DNA from: Chryseobacterium sp. c4a
GTDB taxonomy: Bacteria; Bacteroidota; Bacteroidia; Flavobacteriales; Weeksellaceae
Assembly (NCBI RefSeq): GCF_009900745.1
Contig: NZ_WXVU01000006.1
Span: 124,001 to 188,000 of the forward strand
Direction: 5' to 3'
Length of the DNA: 64,000 nt
Shown: in pieces, positions 8,267 to 16,320 of the stretch
Numbering within the stretch: position 1 is the stretch's first letter
How the letters are laid out: each line of letters starts with the position of its first letter
The notes under the pieces: model-generated
What the model was told of the DNA's origin: nothing
Database searches by the model: none
What the model saw: the letters and a program-made list of their open reading frames with translations, nothing else
Made by a program: the position numbers and the translations under genes

Positions 8267-8848
8267 ATGATAAAAATTAATAATGAACTTCATTATCCTA
8301 TAGCAGATACACTCTTTGTTTTTGCGCTGGATTCTGAAGCAGGAACGGTATTTGACGGTAAAAATAAATTGATCACGGGAATCGGAAAGGTGAATGCAGC
8401 CATAGAGCTTACTAAAGAAATTCACACCAGAAAACCGAAATTGATTGTCAATCTTGGGTCTGCAGGAAGCAAAGGATTCCATAAAGGAGAAGTGGTTTGT
8501 TGTACAAAGTTTATCCAGAGAGATATGGATGTAAGAGGTTTAGGGTTTAAAATGTATGAAACTCCATTATCCGGAGTACCACCTGTTCTGGAATACGGCT
8601 TAAAAATGGACACATTGAAAGAAGGGATCTGCGGAAGTGGTGATAGTTTTGAGATGAATCATTCAGAAACCGATTACAATATTGTAGATATGGAAGCTTA
8701 TCCTCTAGCTCTGATTGCACAAAAAGAAAACATCCCGTTTCTATGTTTAAAATACATCTCTGATGATGCCGGAAGTGATGCTGCCGATGACTGGAGTGTA
8801 CAGGTACATTTAGCTTCTGAAGCATTCAAAAAGATATTATTTTCATAA
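8267..8848 (+). CDS. nucleoside phosphorylase/MTA-SAH nucleosidase-like protein
   Basis: A 193-residue member of the purine nucleoside phosphorylase superfamily, somewhat shorter than classical MTA/SAH nucleosidases (about 230). ITGIGKVNAAIE, IVNLGSAGS, VDMEAYPLA and KYISDDAG match the family's substrate-binding and catalytic blocks; the Asp of ISDD is the expected general acid and the Glu of VDMEA the ribose ligand. Loss of part of the N-terminal region makes the substrate uncertain. It has its own promoter and is followed 12 bases later by a GNAT gene, so the two are probably cotranscribed. Confidence 0.75.
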   Translation: MIKINNELHYPIADTLFVFALDSEAGTVFDGKNKLITGIGKVNAAIELTKEIHTRKPKLIVNLGSAGSKGFHKGEVVCCTKFIQRDMDVRGLGFKMYETPLSGVPPVLEYGLKMDTLKEGICGSGDSFEMNHSETDYNIVDMEAYPLALIAQKENIPFLCLKYISDDAGSDAADDWSVQVHLASEAFKKILFS

Positions 8849-8860
8849 AACATAATAAAA

Positions 8861-9382
8861 ATGGCATCAATTATTATCAACAAAGCATCTGTTGAAGATA
8901 CGGATATTATACAGAAACTGGGTATTCAGACTTTTTCTGAGACATTTGCAAAAGACAATACTGAAGAAGCCATGGAAAAGTACCTGAAGGAAAGTTTTAA
9001 TTCCGAAAAAGTAAAATCTGAACTCAATAATCCGGATTCGCACTTTTATATTGCCTGGGAAGAAGACAATCCGGTGGGTTATCTGAAAGTTAATAGTGGA
9101 AATGCACAGACTGAGCTACAAGATGATACCAGTCTTGAAATTGAAAGAATTTATGTCAAGAAAAGTCATCACGGTCAGAAAGTCGGTCAGCTTCTCTATG
9201 ATCAGGCTTTGAAAACCGCTCAACACTTCAAAAAATCATATTTATGGTTGGGTGTTTGGGAAGAAAATCTGAGAGCCTTACATTTCTATAGAAAAAATGG
9301 CTTCGTTGAATTTGATAAGCATATTTTCAGACTTGGCGATGAAGAGCAGACGGATCTGATGATGAAGAAAATATTGGAGTAA
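8861..9382 (+). CDS. GNAT family N-acetyltransferase
   Basis: A 173-residue GNAT-fold enzyme. The acetyl-CoA binding motif A is seen as LEIERIYVKKSHHGQKVGQ followed by LLYDQAL, and motif B as LWLGVWEENLRALHFYRKNGF. The N-terminal ASVEDTDIIQKLGIQTFSETF is typical of the RimI-like subgroup commonly annotated as spermidine/protein acetyltransferases. The acceptor is unknown. It lies 12 bases downstream of the nucleosidase gene, with no promoter-like sequence between. Confidence 0.85.
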   Translation: MASIIINKASVEDTDIIQKLGIQTFSETFAKDNTEEAMEKYLKESFNSEKVKSELNNPDSHFYIAWEEDNPVGYLKVNSGNAQTELQDDTSLEIERIYVKKSHHGQKVGQLLYDQALKTAQHFKKSYLWLGVWEENLRALHFYRKNGFVEFDKHIFRLGDEEQTDLMMKKILE

Positions 9383-9477
9383 AGATTGCTATATATTTTT
9401 GACATATTTTTAATGGCCACAAATAAGTATAATTATACATAGAAAAAACATTATATGATCCACAAACAATCCTAGCA

Positions 9478-10056
9478 ATGAATAATTCCGAATTTCTAAA
9501 GCAAATCAACAGCTATTACCCACTATCAGAAGAAACCTCTGAAGCTTTAATGGATATATGCAGTGAAGAACGGTACAAAAAAAATGAATTGTTACTGGAA
9601 GCGGGGAATATGGCAAGGTTCTATTATTTCATAAAATCCGGACTTATAGGATATTATACAACGGATGAAGAAGGAAATAATATCTATAAAATCTTCTTTG
9701 AAGAAAATAGCTTTGTAGCCTCTACAGCAGCCATTATTAAGAACGAACCCAGTGATTTTAGTATCATTGCTCTTGAAGATTGCTCAGTCATTAAATATCC
9801 GGTGAAAGCCTTTCGTGAACTGTTGGAAAAACACCACGATCTTGCTCTGTTTCATCTTCGGTATCTGGAAAAAAACTGGGTCGTAAAAAAGGAACCTCTT
9901 GAAGTTTCTTTAAAATTTGAAACTGCAAAACAAAGGTATCTATTATTGCTTGAAAACAAATCTCTGTATGTCAGATTAAAACAGCATCATATTGCCTCTT
10001 ATTTAGGAATTACCCCCACTCAGCTCAGCAGAATAAGAAAAGAAATTACAGGATAA
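9478..10056 (+). CDS. Crp/Fnr family transcriptional regulator
   Basis: A 192-residue regulator. Residues about 20-130 form the cNMP-type beta-roll (ARFYYFIKSGLIGYYTTDEEG, then a phosphate-cassette-like turn without the Arg-Ser of true cAMP binders). The C-terminal helix-turn-helix reads HHIASYLGITPTQLSRIRKEI. No iron-sulfur cysteine cluster of the Fnr type is present. Such short Crp-like proteins are abundant in Flavobacteriia and mostly uncharacterised. It stands alone, 95 bases after the GNAT gene. Confidence 0.85.
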   Translation: MNNSEFLKQINSYYPLSEETSEALMDICSEERYKKNELLLEAGNMARFYYFIKSGLIGYYTTDEEGNNIYKIFFEENSFVASTAAIIKNEPSDFSIIALEDCSVIKYPVKAFRELLEKHHDLALFHLRYLEKNWVVKKEPLEVSLKFETAKQRYLLLLENKSLYVRLKQHHIASYLGITPTQLSRIRKEITG

Positions 10057-10081
10057 TATTATTGAGCAAACTGAAGCTTTT

Positions 10082-10126
10082 TTTATTAGTAGAGATTACC
10101 CTATCCGGATGACCTCTACTAATAAA
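10082..10126. terminator. 13-bp inverted repeat, possible bidirectional terminator
   Basis: TTTATTAGTAGAG and CTCTACTAATAAA form a perfect 13-bp stem around a 19-base loop, 25 bases after the Crp/Fnr stop and just past the end of the outer membrane protein remnant on the other strand. There is no downstream T tract, so termination is likely but not certain. Confidence 0.5.
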
Positions 10127-10132
10127 AACACT

Positions 10133-10323
10133 TTAAAAAGAAAGAATGGAAACCCTTAATTGGGAATAATCCCCACGACCGTAAGGATCATTTATAGCCC
10201 GGATATCATTGGTAGTTGTTCCTCCGGCATAGTTAATCCTTGATTTCACATTATAAGTTCTTGTTATTGAGGTTGCATTGAGAATGTTCCTAAGAGAAGA
10301 ATTGAAGTGAGAATTTTTTTCAT
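10133..10323 (-). pseudogene. deletion remnant of an exported outer membrane protein gene
   Basis: On the minus strand an ATG opens MKKILTSILLLGTFS, a typical signal peptide, and stops after 19 codons. From about the same point another frame reads TSITRTYNVKSRINYAGG, then NDPYGRGDYSQLRVSILSF and a stop; this looks like the last strands of an outer membrane beta-barrel with the usual terminal phenylalanine. The two pieces are out of frame and almost adjacent. The simplest reading is that the body of a TonB-receptor-like or porin-like gene was deleted, leaving its two ends. The parent family is inferred from the short C-terminal piece only. Confidence 0.55.
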
Positions 10324-10412
10324 GAAATTAAGATTTTGTATTGTATAATTTTCTAAATTTACAAATAAATCTCTAATTAGAGAAATAATAAAACAAATTA
10401 TACAAAATCACT

Positions 10413-11387
10413 ATGAAACTTCATCACACTTATTTTTATCATCCGGACAATGCGGAAACCAATGAATTTGTAATTGAACAATTTGAATTGCAAAACGTGT
10501 CCATGCAAAAGATCCAGAATGCACTGGGACGAAATAATCGGTTTATCTTAACCGAAGATGCAGAAGAAAACACACTTTCTATGGGAATAGAAGCTGCAAA
10601 AGGAGTGCTTAGAGAAAGTCATATTTCTATTCAGGATATTGATGTGATTGTATTTGTAACTTCCACACCGGAACATCATATTCCTTGTGATGCTATTAAA
10701 ATACATCAGGCATTAGGCGGGAAACTTGCTACTTTATGCTATGATATCAATGTCAATTGTATTGGGGCATTTGTGGCTTTAGATCAGGTTGCAAAATATC
10801 TGGAAGGATCTGCTACAGCACAAAAAGCATTAGTAGTTTGTTCAGAAAGGCTTTCAAGTATTCTGGATCCAAAAAATCCGGTTACAGCATTTTGTTTTTC
10901 TGATTCTTCATTTGCTTTCATCGTAGAAAAAGAGTCTTCTGAATCCGGATTAATGGATGTAATGTATCATACAGACAGCAATTTCCATAATTCTGTTTTA
11001 TTTCCGCCACAAGGACATTCCTGTCGTCAGGAAAATGATGTAACCCTCTGGGATACCTCTTTTGACGGAAGCGGCAGTGTAGATTTTGCTTTAAATGATA
11101 TGGCTCAGTTTTTAGAACGTAATCATTTGAGCCTTGATAATATCGATCTGTTCTTATTCTCTCAATTATCCATCAAAAATATCAATATCATCAGTGAACA
11201 TTTTAATTTGCCTCCTGAAAAAGTTCCATTCTATTCAAGAGAAGTCGGATATACGGGTTCATCAAGTCCATTTCTTGCATTACATCAGTATCAAAAGAAT
11301 GTAAGGAAACTTCAACAAGGAGAACACATCCTGATATGGACACTCGGCGCGGGATATCAGGCAGGATTGATGCTATGGAAATATTAA
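10413..11387 (+). CDS. 3-oxoacyl-ACP synthase III-like protein with altered active site
   Basis: A 324-residue thiolase-fold protein resembling FabH. The nucleophile region DINVNCIGAF places Cys116 as expected. The other two catalytic positions are changed: the usual HQAN-x-RI block reads FSQLSIKNI (His replaced by Ser250) and the usual GNTS block reads GYTGSSS (Asn replaced by Tyr280). His and Asn are needed for decarboxylative condensation, so it probably does not act as a normal fatty acid initiator. Acyl transfer or ester/thioester chemistry, as in divergent KAS III-like enzymes, is possible. It is monocistronic and ends with a strong terminator. Confidence 0.8.
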   Translation: MKLHHTYFYHPDNAETNEFVIEQFELQNVSMQKIQNALGRNNRFILTEDAEENTLSMGIEAAKGVLRESHISIQDIDVIVFVTSTPEHHIPCDAIKIHQALGGKLATLCYDINVNCIGAFVALDQVAKYLEGSATAQKALVVCSERLSSILDPKNPVTAFCFSDSSFAFIVEKESSESGLMDVMYHTDSNFHNSVLFPPQGHSCRQENDVTLWDTSFDGSGSVDFALNDMAQFLERNHLSLDNIDLFLFSQLSIKNINIISEHFNLPPEKVPFYSREVGYTGSSSPFLALHQYQKNVRKLQQGEHILIWTLGAGYQAGLMLWKY

Positions 11388-11417
11388 TCATAGAAATGTA
11401 TAAAAAAATAAATGAAC

Positions 11418-11455
11418 AAAAGCTTCAACATTTGTTGAGGCTTTTCCTTTTTTTT
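11418..11455 (+). terminator. rho-independent terminator
   Basis: AAAAGCTTCAAC and GTTGAGGCTTTT pair over 12 bases (one G-U) around ATTT, followed by CC and a run of nine T's. It ends the KAS III-like gene 31 bases upstream. Confidence 0.85.
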
Positions 11456-11573
11456 CAGTGCAATTTTGCTTTGTCATAAGATCATCGGTATTCTTAGATT
11501 ATTTGAATAAAAGACCTTACATTTATACAACAGGTACTGATGATCTCTAGTATTAATTAAACATTTTTAAAGC

Positions 11574-12386
11574 ATGAAAAAGCTAATCAACATCGTTGTT
11601 GTTCTGACTGCCTTTGCACAGTTTTCAGCACAGAAGATCATTCATCAGGAAGTTTTCAGTCCTAAGATGAATAAAAAGATCAAAACGATTATCATCACTC
11701 CCAATGTAGAGCCCAATACAAAGTATCCATCGGTATATATTCTTCACGGTTTCAGTGGTAATCCGGACAGGATCATTAAAGAAGATATTCCGGATATCGT
11801 TAAAAAGGCCCAGGAGTATAAAACCATCTATGTATTACCTGATGGAAATTACAGTTCATGGTATGTGGATAGTCCGGTAGCTAAAGATTCCCAGTACCAG
11901 ACATTTATTGGAAAAGAACTTGTTGATTTTATGGATAAAAACTATCCTGTAAAAGCTGAAAAGAAGTTCAGAGGAATCCTGGGATGGAGTATGGGAGGCT
12001 ATGGAGCAACAAATATTGGGGTAACCTATAATAAAACATTTGGAATTGTAGGAAGCTCTTGTGGAGCTTTAGACTTTAATTCATTTGGAGAAGGGTATAA
12101 TAAATATATGGTAAATAAAGTATTGGGGCCTCTAGACTCCATAAACCCTAATTTTCTTACAGACAGCAAGATTAAGGTAATGGCAACAGCCGGACAACAC
12201 TATATCTTCGATTGTGGAACAGAAGATGTTCAAATGATCGGGCAAAACAGGAAATTTCACACCAAACTTACTGAAATGAAAATAGAACATTGGTATACGG
12301 AATCTCTGGGGCTTCATGATACTGCCTATTGGAGCCAATCTTTATCCAATCAACTGACTTTGTTTGATAAGTTTTTCAAAAAATAG
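11574..12386 (+). CDS. secreted esterase of the esterase D/S-formylglutathione-hydrolase fold
   Basis: A 270-residue alpha/beta hydrolase with a cleavable signal peptide (MKKLINIVVVLTAFAQFSAQ). YILHGFSGN forms the oxyanion region, and the nucleophile elbow GWSMGG has Ser139. The Asp is probably in IFDCGTED and the His in GLHDTAYW near the C-terminus. These features fit the COG0627 putative-esterase family (mycolyltransferase/feruloyl-esterase-like), acting outside the cytoplasm on ester substrates; the substrate is unknown. It is convergent with the MocR gene with only 5 bases between stops. Confidence 0.83.
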   Translation: MKKLINIVVVLTAFAQFSAQKIIHQEVFSPKMNKKIKTIIITPNVEPNTKYPSVYILHGFSGNPDRIIKEDIPDIVKKAQEYKTIYVLPDGNYSSWYVDSPVAKDSQYQTFIGKELVDFMDKNYPVKAEKKFRGILGWSMGGYGATNIGVTYNKTFGIVGSSCGALDFNSFGEGYNKYMVNKVLGPLDSINPNFLTDSKIKVMATAGQHYIFDCGTEDVQMIGQNRKFHTKLTEMKIEHWYTESLGLHDTAYWSQSLSNQLTLFDKFFKK

Positions 12387-12391
12387 TTTCT

Positions 12392-13879
12392 TTACACGAA
12401 AGATCTTACATTTTTAGAAAGGATCTCAATGCTTTTTTCCATTTCATCAACATTTAAATCCCCAAAACCCAGCCTCATTGCAGTAAGACCCTTATTCTGA
12501 TAGAGCAGGGTTTTGGGGATAAATAAATTATCCTGAGCGCATTTTCTACTCAGTTGCATCAGATTAATAGGAATTTCCCATTCCATCCAGATGGCAAGGC
12601 CTCCTGAAGGTTTCTCAAAAGTAATAATATCTCCAAGGTTCTCCCTAAGCAAAATATTGAACAGATCTCTTCTTTCCTGATAAACCTTTAAAGATTTTTT
12701 CAAATATCGATTGATTTCACCTTCTTCAATCATTTCTCCCAATGTTCTTTCCATCAAAATGTCACCTTGCCTATCAATGATCCCAAGGTGTTTTCGCATT
12801 TCCACCATCAAATTCTCAGGGGCAACAATAAATCCGGTTCTGAATCCCGGAGCTAGTGATTTTCCAAAAGATCCGATATAAATCACCATTCCATTGGTAT
12901 CAGCACTGGCCAAAGGAAGAATCGGACTTTTATCATAATGAAATTCATAATCATAGTCATCTTCCAGAATAACAAACCCATATTCATTCGCTAACTCCAG
13001 TAATTCCAATCTCCGTTGGGCACTCAGCGCTACTGTTGTAGGATAATGATGATGTGGTGTAAGATAAAGCATCCTTATTCTCTGTTTCTTACAAGCTTCT
13101 CGGACATTTTCCACAATAATTCCATCTTCATCAATGGGAAGAGTAACAATATTGACCCCTGCTTTCTGGAAAATCATATTTACAGAAAAATAACTCAGAT
13201 CACCTACCAAAACCGTATCTCCTGGGGATAAAAGGATTTCGGAAACAACATAAATACTCATTTCCGTACTTCTGGTAATCAGAAGATTGCTCTTGGAAAT
13301 TGGGAGACCCCGGGATAAATTAAGATACTGAGACAAATGCTCTTTGAAAAACTCACTTCCATCCTGATTATAATGACCGAGCCCTTTCTGATTAGATTTA
13401 CGCTTAAGAATAGAACTGTAAAATCTTGAGTGCTGCCCAATTTGTGTCAATCTGATATCCGGAACTCCATCATTAAAGACATATTCACAATCCGAATGCT
13501 CAAATGGATTATCCAGAATATTAGAGGTTTTAAAAGTAAAGCCTGTTGTTTTAGGATAGTTTTGAAGGTTATTATTCTTAAAATCTCTCACCTGAACAGG
13601 CTTTTCCTGATCTTTTCCAATAACAAAAGTCCCTTTATTCGGAAAGCTTTCTACCCAACCCTGAGCAGATAATTCATCATAAACTGCTACTGCCGTATTT
13701 CTATGAACTTCCAGTATCTCACTAAAGGCTCTCGTTCCCGGAAGCTTTGTTCCAAAAGGTAAAAATCCCCTTTGAATAGCGTTCACCAATTGATTAGCAA
13801 TTTGTAAATAGATAGAAGTCTCTGATTTTCTATCTATTTTAATAAAACTTTCATAAGGAATCTTAACCGGACTATCCAT
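12392..13879 (-). CDS. MocR/PdxR-type regulator (GntR HTH plus aminotransferase domain)
   Basis: A 495-residue MocR-family protein. Residues 12-85 are a GntR winged HTH (SIYLQIANQLVNAIQRGFL, LPGTRAFSEILEVHRNTA). A linker follows, then a fold-type I aminotransferase domain with HYNQDGS, ITRSTEMSIY, EDDYDYEF and the PLP lysine K340 in GSFGKSLAPGFR. Family members sense PLP or amino-compound adducts and control vitamin B6, GABA or taurine genes. Here it is divergent from the biotin operon, two of whose enzymes (BioF, BioA) need PLP, so control of that operon is possible though not usual. Confidence 0.85.
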   Translation of the reverse strand: MDSPVKIPYESFIKIDRKSETSIYLQIANQLVNAIQRGFLPFGTKLPGTRAFSEILEVHRNTAVAVYDELSAQGWVESFPNKGTFVIGKDQEKPVQVRDFKNNNLQNYPKTTGFTFKTSNILDNPFEHSDCEYVFNDGVPDIRLTQIGQHSRFYSSILKRKSNQKGLGHYNQDGSEFFKEHLSQYLNLSRGLPISKSNLLITRSTEMSIYVVSEILLSPGDTVLVGDLSYFSVNMIFQKAGVNIVTLPIDEDGIIVENVREACKKQRIRMLYLTPHHHYPTTVALSAQRRLELLELANEYGFVILEDDYDYEFHYDKSPILPLASADTNGMVIYIGSFGKSLAPGFRTGFIVAPENLMVEMRKHLGIIDRQGDILMERTLGEMIEEGEINRYLKKSLKVYQERRDLFNILLRENLGDIITFEKPSGGLAIWMEWEIPINLMQLSRKCAQDNLFIPKTLLYQNKGLTAMRLGFGDLNVDEMEKSIEILSKNVRSFV

Positions 13880-13894
13880 AATATAAAAACTGGC

Positions 13895-13907
13895 ACCATA
13901 TAACCAT
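13895..13907. promoter_or_regulatory. candidate MocR direct-repeat operator
   Basis: ACCAT occurs twice in the same orientation, 3 bases apart, in the 66-base divergent gap between the MocR gene and the biotin operon, just upstream of the operon's -7 element. MocR proteins such as GabR bind direct repeats of similar ACCA character. Inference only. Confidence 0.25.
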
Positions 13908-13919
13908 CCGGCAATATAC

Positions 13920-13927
13920 TACTTTTG
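13920..13927 (+). promoter_or_regulatory. -7 promoter element of the biotin operon (TACTTTTG)
   Basis: Exact TAnnTTTG match 18 bases before the start of the first gene of the biotin operon. Confidence 0.5.
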
Positions 13928-13945
13928 ACATCAAAATAAAAATCT

Positions 13946-14569
13946 ATGGAATTTCATCATCTGCTCGAAAGAATAGTAAAAGATGGCAGCACTCATGCCA
14001 AATGGCTGAACACCCTTTCTTTTATGGAAAATGCCGGTGCAAGAAAAATATCAAAGTGTGAACATCCGGTTTTGGTTACTCAAATTCAGCTTAAACATGC
14101 TGCCGAAGAACACCGTCATGCTTATTATCTGAAAAAACAGATTGGAAAAATAGATCCTGAGCTTTGTAAAACTTACGAAAGTCAGGAATTACTGGCTCCT
14201 ATAGCAACCCGACAATATCTTCATTCATTAGATATTAAAGCTTGCAGGTATCTCCAGGATGTATTTCAATTAACAAAAGAAGATCTCAAGTATGCCGCTT
14301 ATCTATTTGTTACCTATGCTATTGAAGTTCGTGCTGATGAACTTTACCCTGTTTATCAGCAGATCCTTACAGAAGAATCTTCAAAAATCATGGTAAAATC
14401 TATTATCCTGGAAGAAGAAGGCCATCTGGAAGAAATGATTAATCAGCTTAATGAATTCTCTAAAGATTGGCAGCTCCATGCAGATCATATTCTGCAAATA
14501 GAAAAAGAACTTCACGAACAATGGATCAATGTCATTGCAGAAGAAGTAGCACAGCTGAACTATGCTTAA
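13946..14569 (+). CDS. ferritin-like putative diiron protein, first gene of biotin operon
   Basis: A 207-residue, nearly all-helical protein. Two ExxH motifs are visible, E55-x-x-H58 (AEEHRH) and E157-x-x-H160 (EEEGHLEE), with E28 and E127 (YAIEVRADEL) on the alternate helices. This E...ExxH...E...ExxH pattern is the ligand set of carboxylate-bridged diiron proteins of the ferritin-like superfamily. It has no signal peptide. The gene overlaps the bioF frame by 8 bases and leads the operon, which argues for a role in biotin synthesis. No bioC, bioH, bioG, bioI or bioW is in the window; supplying or trimming the pimeloyl chain by O2 chemistry is one idea. I know no name for it. Confidence 0.65.
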   Translation: MEFHHLLERIVKDGSTHAKWLNTLSFMENAGARKISKCEHPVLVTQIQLKHAAEEHRHAYYLKKQIGKIDPELCKTYESQELLAPIATRQYLHSLDIKACRYLQDVFQLTKEDLKYAAYLFVTYAIEVRADELYPVYQQILTEESSKIMVKSIILEEEGHLEEMINQLNEFSKDWQLHADHILQIEKELHEQWINVIAEEVAQLNYA

Positions 14570-15671
14570 AAGGATGAACTATTTTCAGGAAGCCCTCCAA
14601 AAAAGAAAGCAAGACGGTACGCTCAGAACCTTAAAACCAAAAACCGAAGGAATTGATTTTTACTCCAACGATTACTTGGGACTTGCCAAGAACAAAGATC
14701 TTCAAAATAGGCTATTGAAGGAGATCAATGCAAATCCTCAATTAATTTCAGGAAGTACAGGTTCCAGGCTGATCAGCGGAAACAGCAGAGTAGCAACATC
14801 TGTGGAAGACTTTATTGCAGAAAGACATCGGTTTCCCTCCGCTTTGCTTTTCCCTTCCGGTTATAATGCCAACTTAGCTTTATTTTCAACACTTCCCAAC
14901 CGTCATGATACCATTATTGTAGATGAGCAAATTCATCGTTCTGTACATGATGCATGTAAAATGTCAAATGCTAAAAAATTAAAATGTAAGCATAACGACA
15001 CTGAACATCTGGAAAGCATTTTAAAAAGACAGGAAGGACATTGCTATATTGCTATAGAAAGCCTTTACTCCATGGAAGGAGATTTTGCTCCAATCAGAAA
15101 AATCGCTGAACTGGCAAAGCAATACAACGCTGATTTAATTGTTGATGAAGCCCATGCATTTGGTGTTTTTGGAAAAGGTTTAGTTGATGAGTATAGTTTA
15201 CAGGATTTGGTTTTCGCGAATGTAATCACCTATGGAAAAGCATTAGGAGCTCATGGTGCTGCCATCCTTTGTAATGAAATGATAAAGTCTTATTTGGTCA
15301 ATTTTGCTTCTCCTTTTATTTATTCTACTTCTGCCCAGGATTTTCAATGGATGAGCATAAAAACGGGGTATCACTTTTTGGAAGATCACTCGGAATTATC
15401 CAAACAGCTTCAGGAGAATATAAAAACATTCAGAAGTGAAGGCATTCCATCTCCATCTTCCGAAACTAGCCCAGTTCAGGCCATTATCATTCCTGATAAC
15501 CTAAAGTTAAAGTCTTTACAAAATGTCTTATCAGAAGCAGAGCTTTTGACCTATGCGATATACAGTCCTACAGTAAAACAGGAAACCGAAAGACTTAGAA
15601 TCTGTCTTCACAGCTTTAATACAAAAGAAGAGATTATCAGGCTTACAAAAATTATTAAAGATTTTATATAA
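14562..15671 (+). CDS. bioF: 8-amino-7-oxononanoate synthase
   Basis: A 369-residue alpha-oxoamine synthase. It joins pimeloyl-ACP or -CoA to L-alanine with loss of CO2, the first dedicated ring-building step of biotin synthesis. Visible residues: SGSTGSRLISG, His129 (IHRSVHD) that stacks on PLP, DEAHAFGVFG with Asp195 and His198, and the PLP lysine K226 in ITYGKALGAHGA. The first ATG overlaps the diiron gene; a second ATG 12 bases on (MNYFQEAL) is an equally good start and would leave a 4-base gap. It is followed 37 bases later by bioD. Confidence 0.93.
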   Translation: MLKRMNYFQEALQKRKQDGTLRTLKPKTEGIDFYSNDYLGLAKNKDLQNRLLKEINANPQLISGSTGSRLISGNSRVATSVEDFIAERHRFPSALLFPSGYNANLALFSTLPNRHDTIIVDEQIHRSVHDACKMSNAKKLKCKHNDTEHLESILKRQEGHCYIAIESLYSMEGDFAPIRKIAELAKQYNADLIVDEAHAFGVFGKGLVDEYSLQDLVFANVITYGKALGAHGAAILCNEMIKSYLVNFASPFIYSTSAQDFQWMSIKTGYHFLEDHSELSKQLQENIKTFRSEGIPSPSSETSPVQAIIIPDNLKLKSLQNVLSEAELLTYAIYSPTVKQETERLRICLHSFNTKEEIIRLTKIIKDFI

Positions 15672-15708
15672 GTAAAAACACCACGCATCACATAACTCAA
15701 TACTTCGA

Positions 15709-16320
15709 ATGAAATTATTTATAACAGGCATAGGAACAGAAATTGGAAAAACCGTATGTTCTGCCATTTTAGTACAATATTTTAGAGCCGATTATTGGAA
15801 GCCCGTACAATCAGGAGATCTTCATTTTACAGATAGTCATAAAATTGCAAACTGGACTGATCATACGATCTGTCATCCTGAAACATACCGCCTACAATTG
15901 GCAGCATCTCCACATCAATCCGCAAGAGCAGAAAATATACAGATCAATCTTGATGATTTTCAACTCCCGGAAACACAAAATACATTAATCATAGAAGGAG
16001 CCGGAGGGCTTATGGTCCCTCTTTCAGATGATACTTTTATGATCGACCTGATTGAAAGACTCAAACTTCCTGCTGCTCTTGTGGTACGAAATTATTTAGG
16101 ATGCATCAACCATACCTTACTCTCAATCATGGCTCTGCAGCAAAAAAACATTCCCTTGGAATACCTAATTCTTAATGGAGAATTTCCCGAAGATACAGAA
16201 AGAGTAATCTCCAATTATATTACAAAAGATACAAAAATTATCAAAATTCCGGAAATACAAAGTACGGATAAAGAACACATCACAACTATTGCCAAACAAT
16301 TAATAATAACAAAACTATGA
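15709..16320 (+). CDS. bioD: dethiobiotin synthetase
   Basis: A 203-residue P-loop ATPase that carboxylates and closes the ureido ring of 7,8-diaminopelargonate. The P-loop GIGTEIGKT has Lys14 and Thr15. WKPVQSGD binds substrate, and [11 protein letters not shown] carries the acidic metal/ATP residue. Its length is slightly under the usual 220-230 residues, with the C-terminus shorter than in E. coli. The last four bases ATGA overlap the bioB start, indicating translational coupling. Confidence 0.92.
   Translation: MKLFITGIGTEIGKTVCSAILVQYFRADYWKPVQSGDLHFTDSHKIANWTDHTICHPETYRLQLAASPHQSARAENIQINLDDFQLPETQNTLIIEGAGGLMVPLSDDTFMIDLIERLKLPAALVVRNYLGCINHTLLSIMALQQKNIPLEYLILNGEFPEDTERVISNYITKDTKIIKIPEIQSTDKEHITTIAKQLIITKL

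Noticed and set aside
10413..11387. KAS III-like enzyme as a BioZ-type pimeloyl starter for the nearby biotin operon.
   Set aside because: It is 2.5 kb away, separated by a terminator and two genes on different transcripts, and lacks the His and Asn of active KAS III/BioZ.
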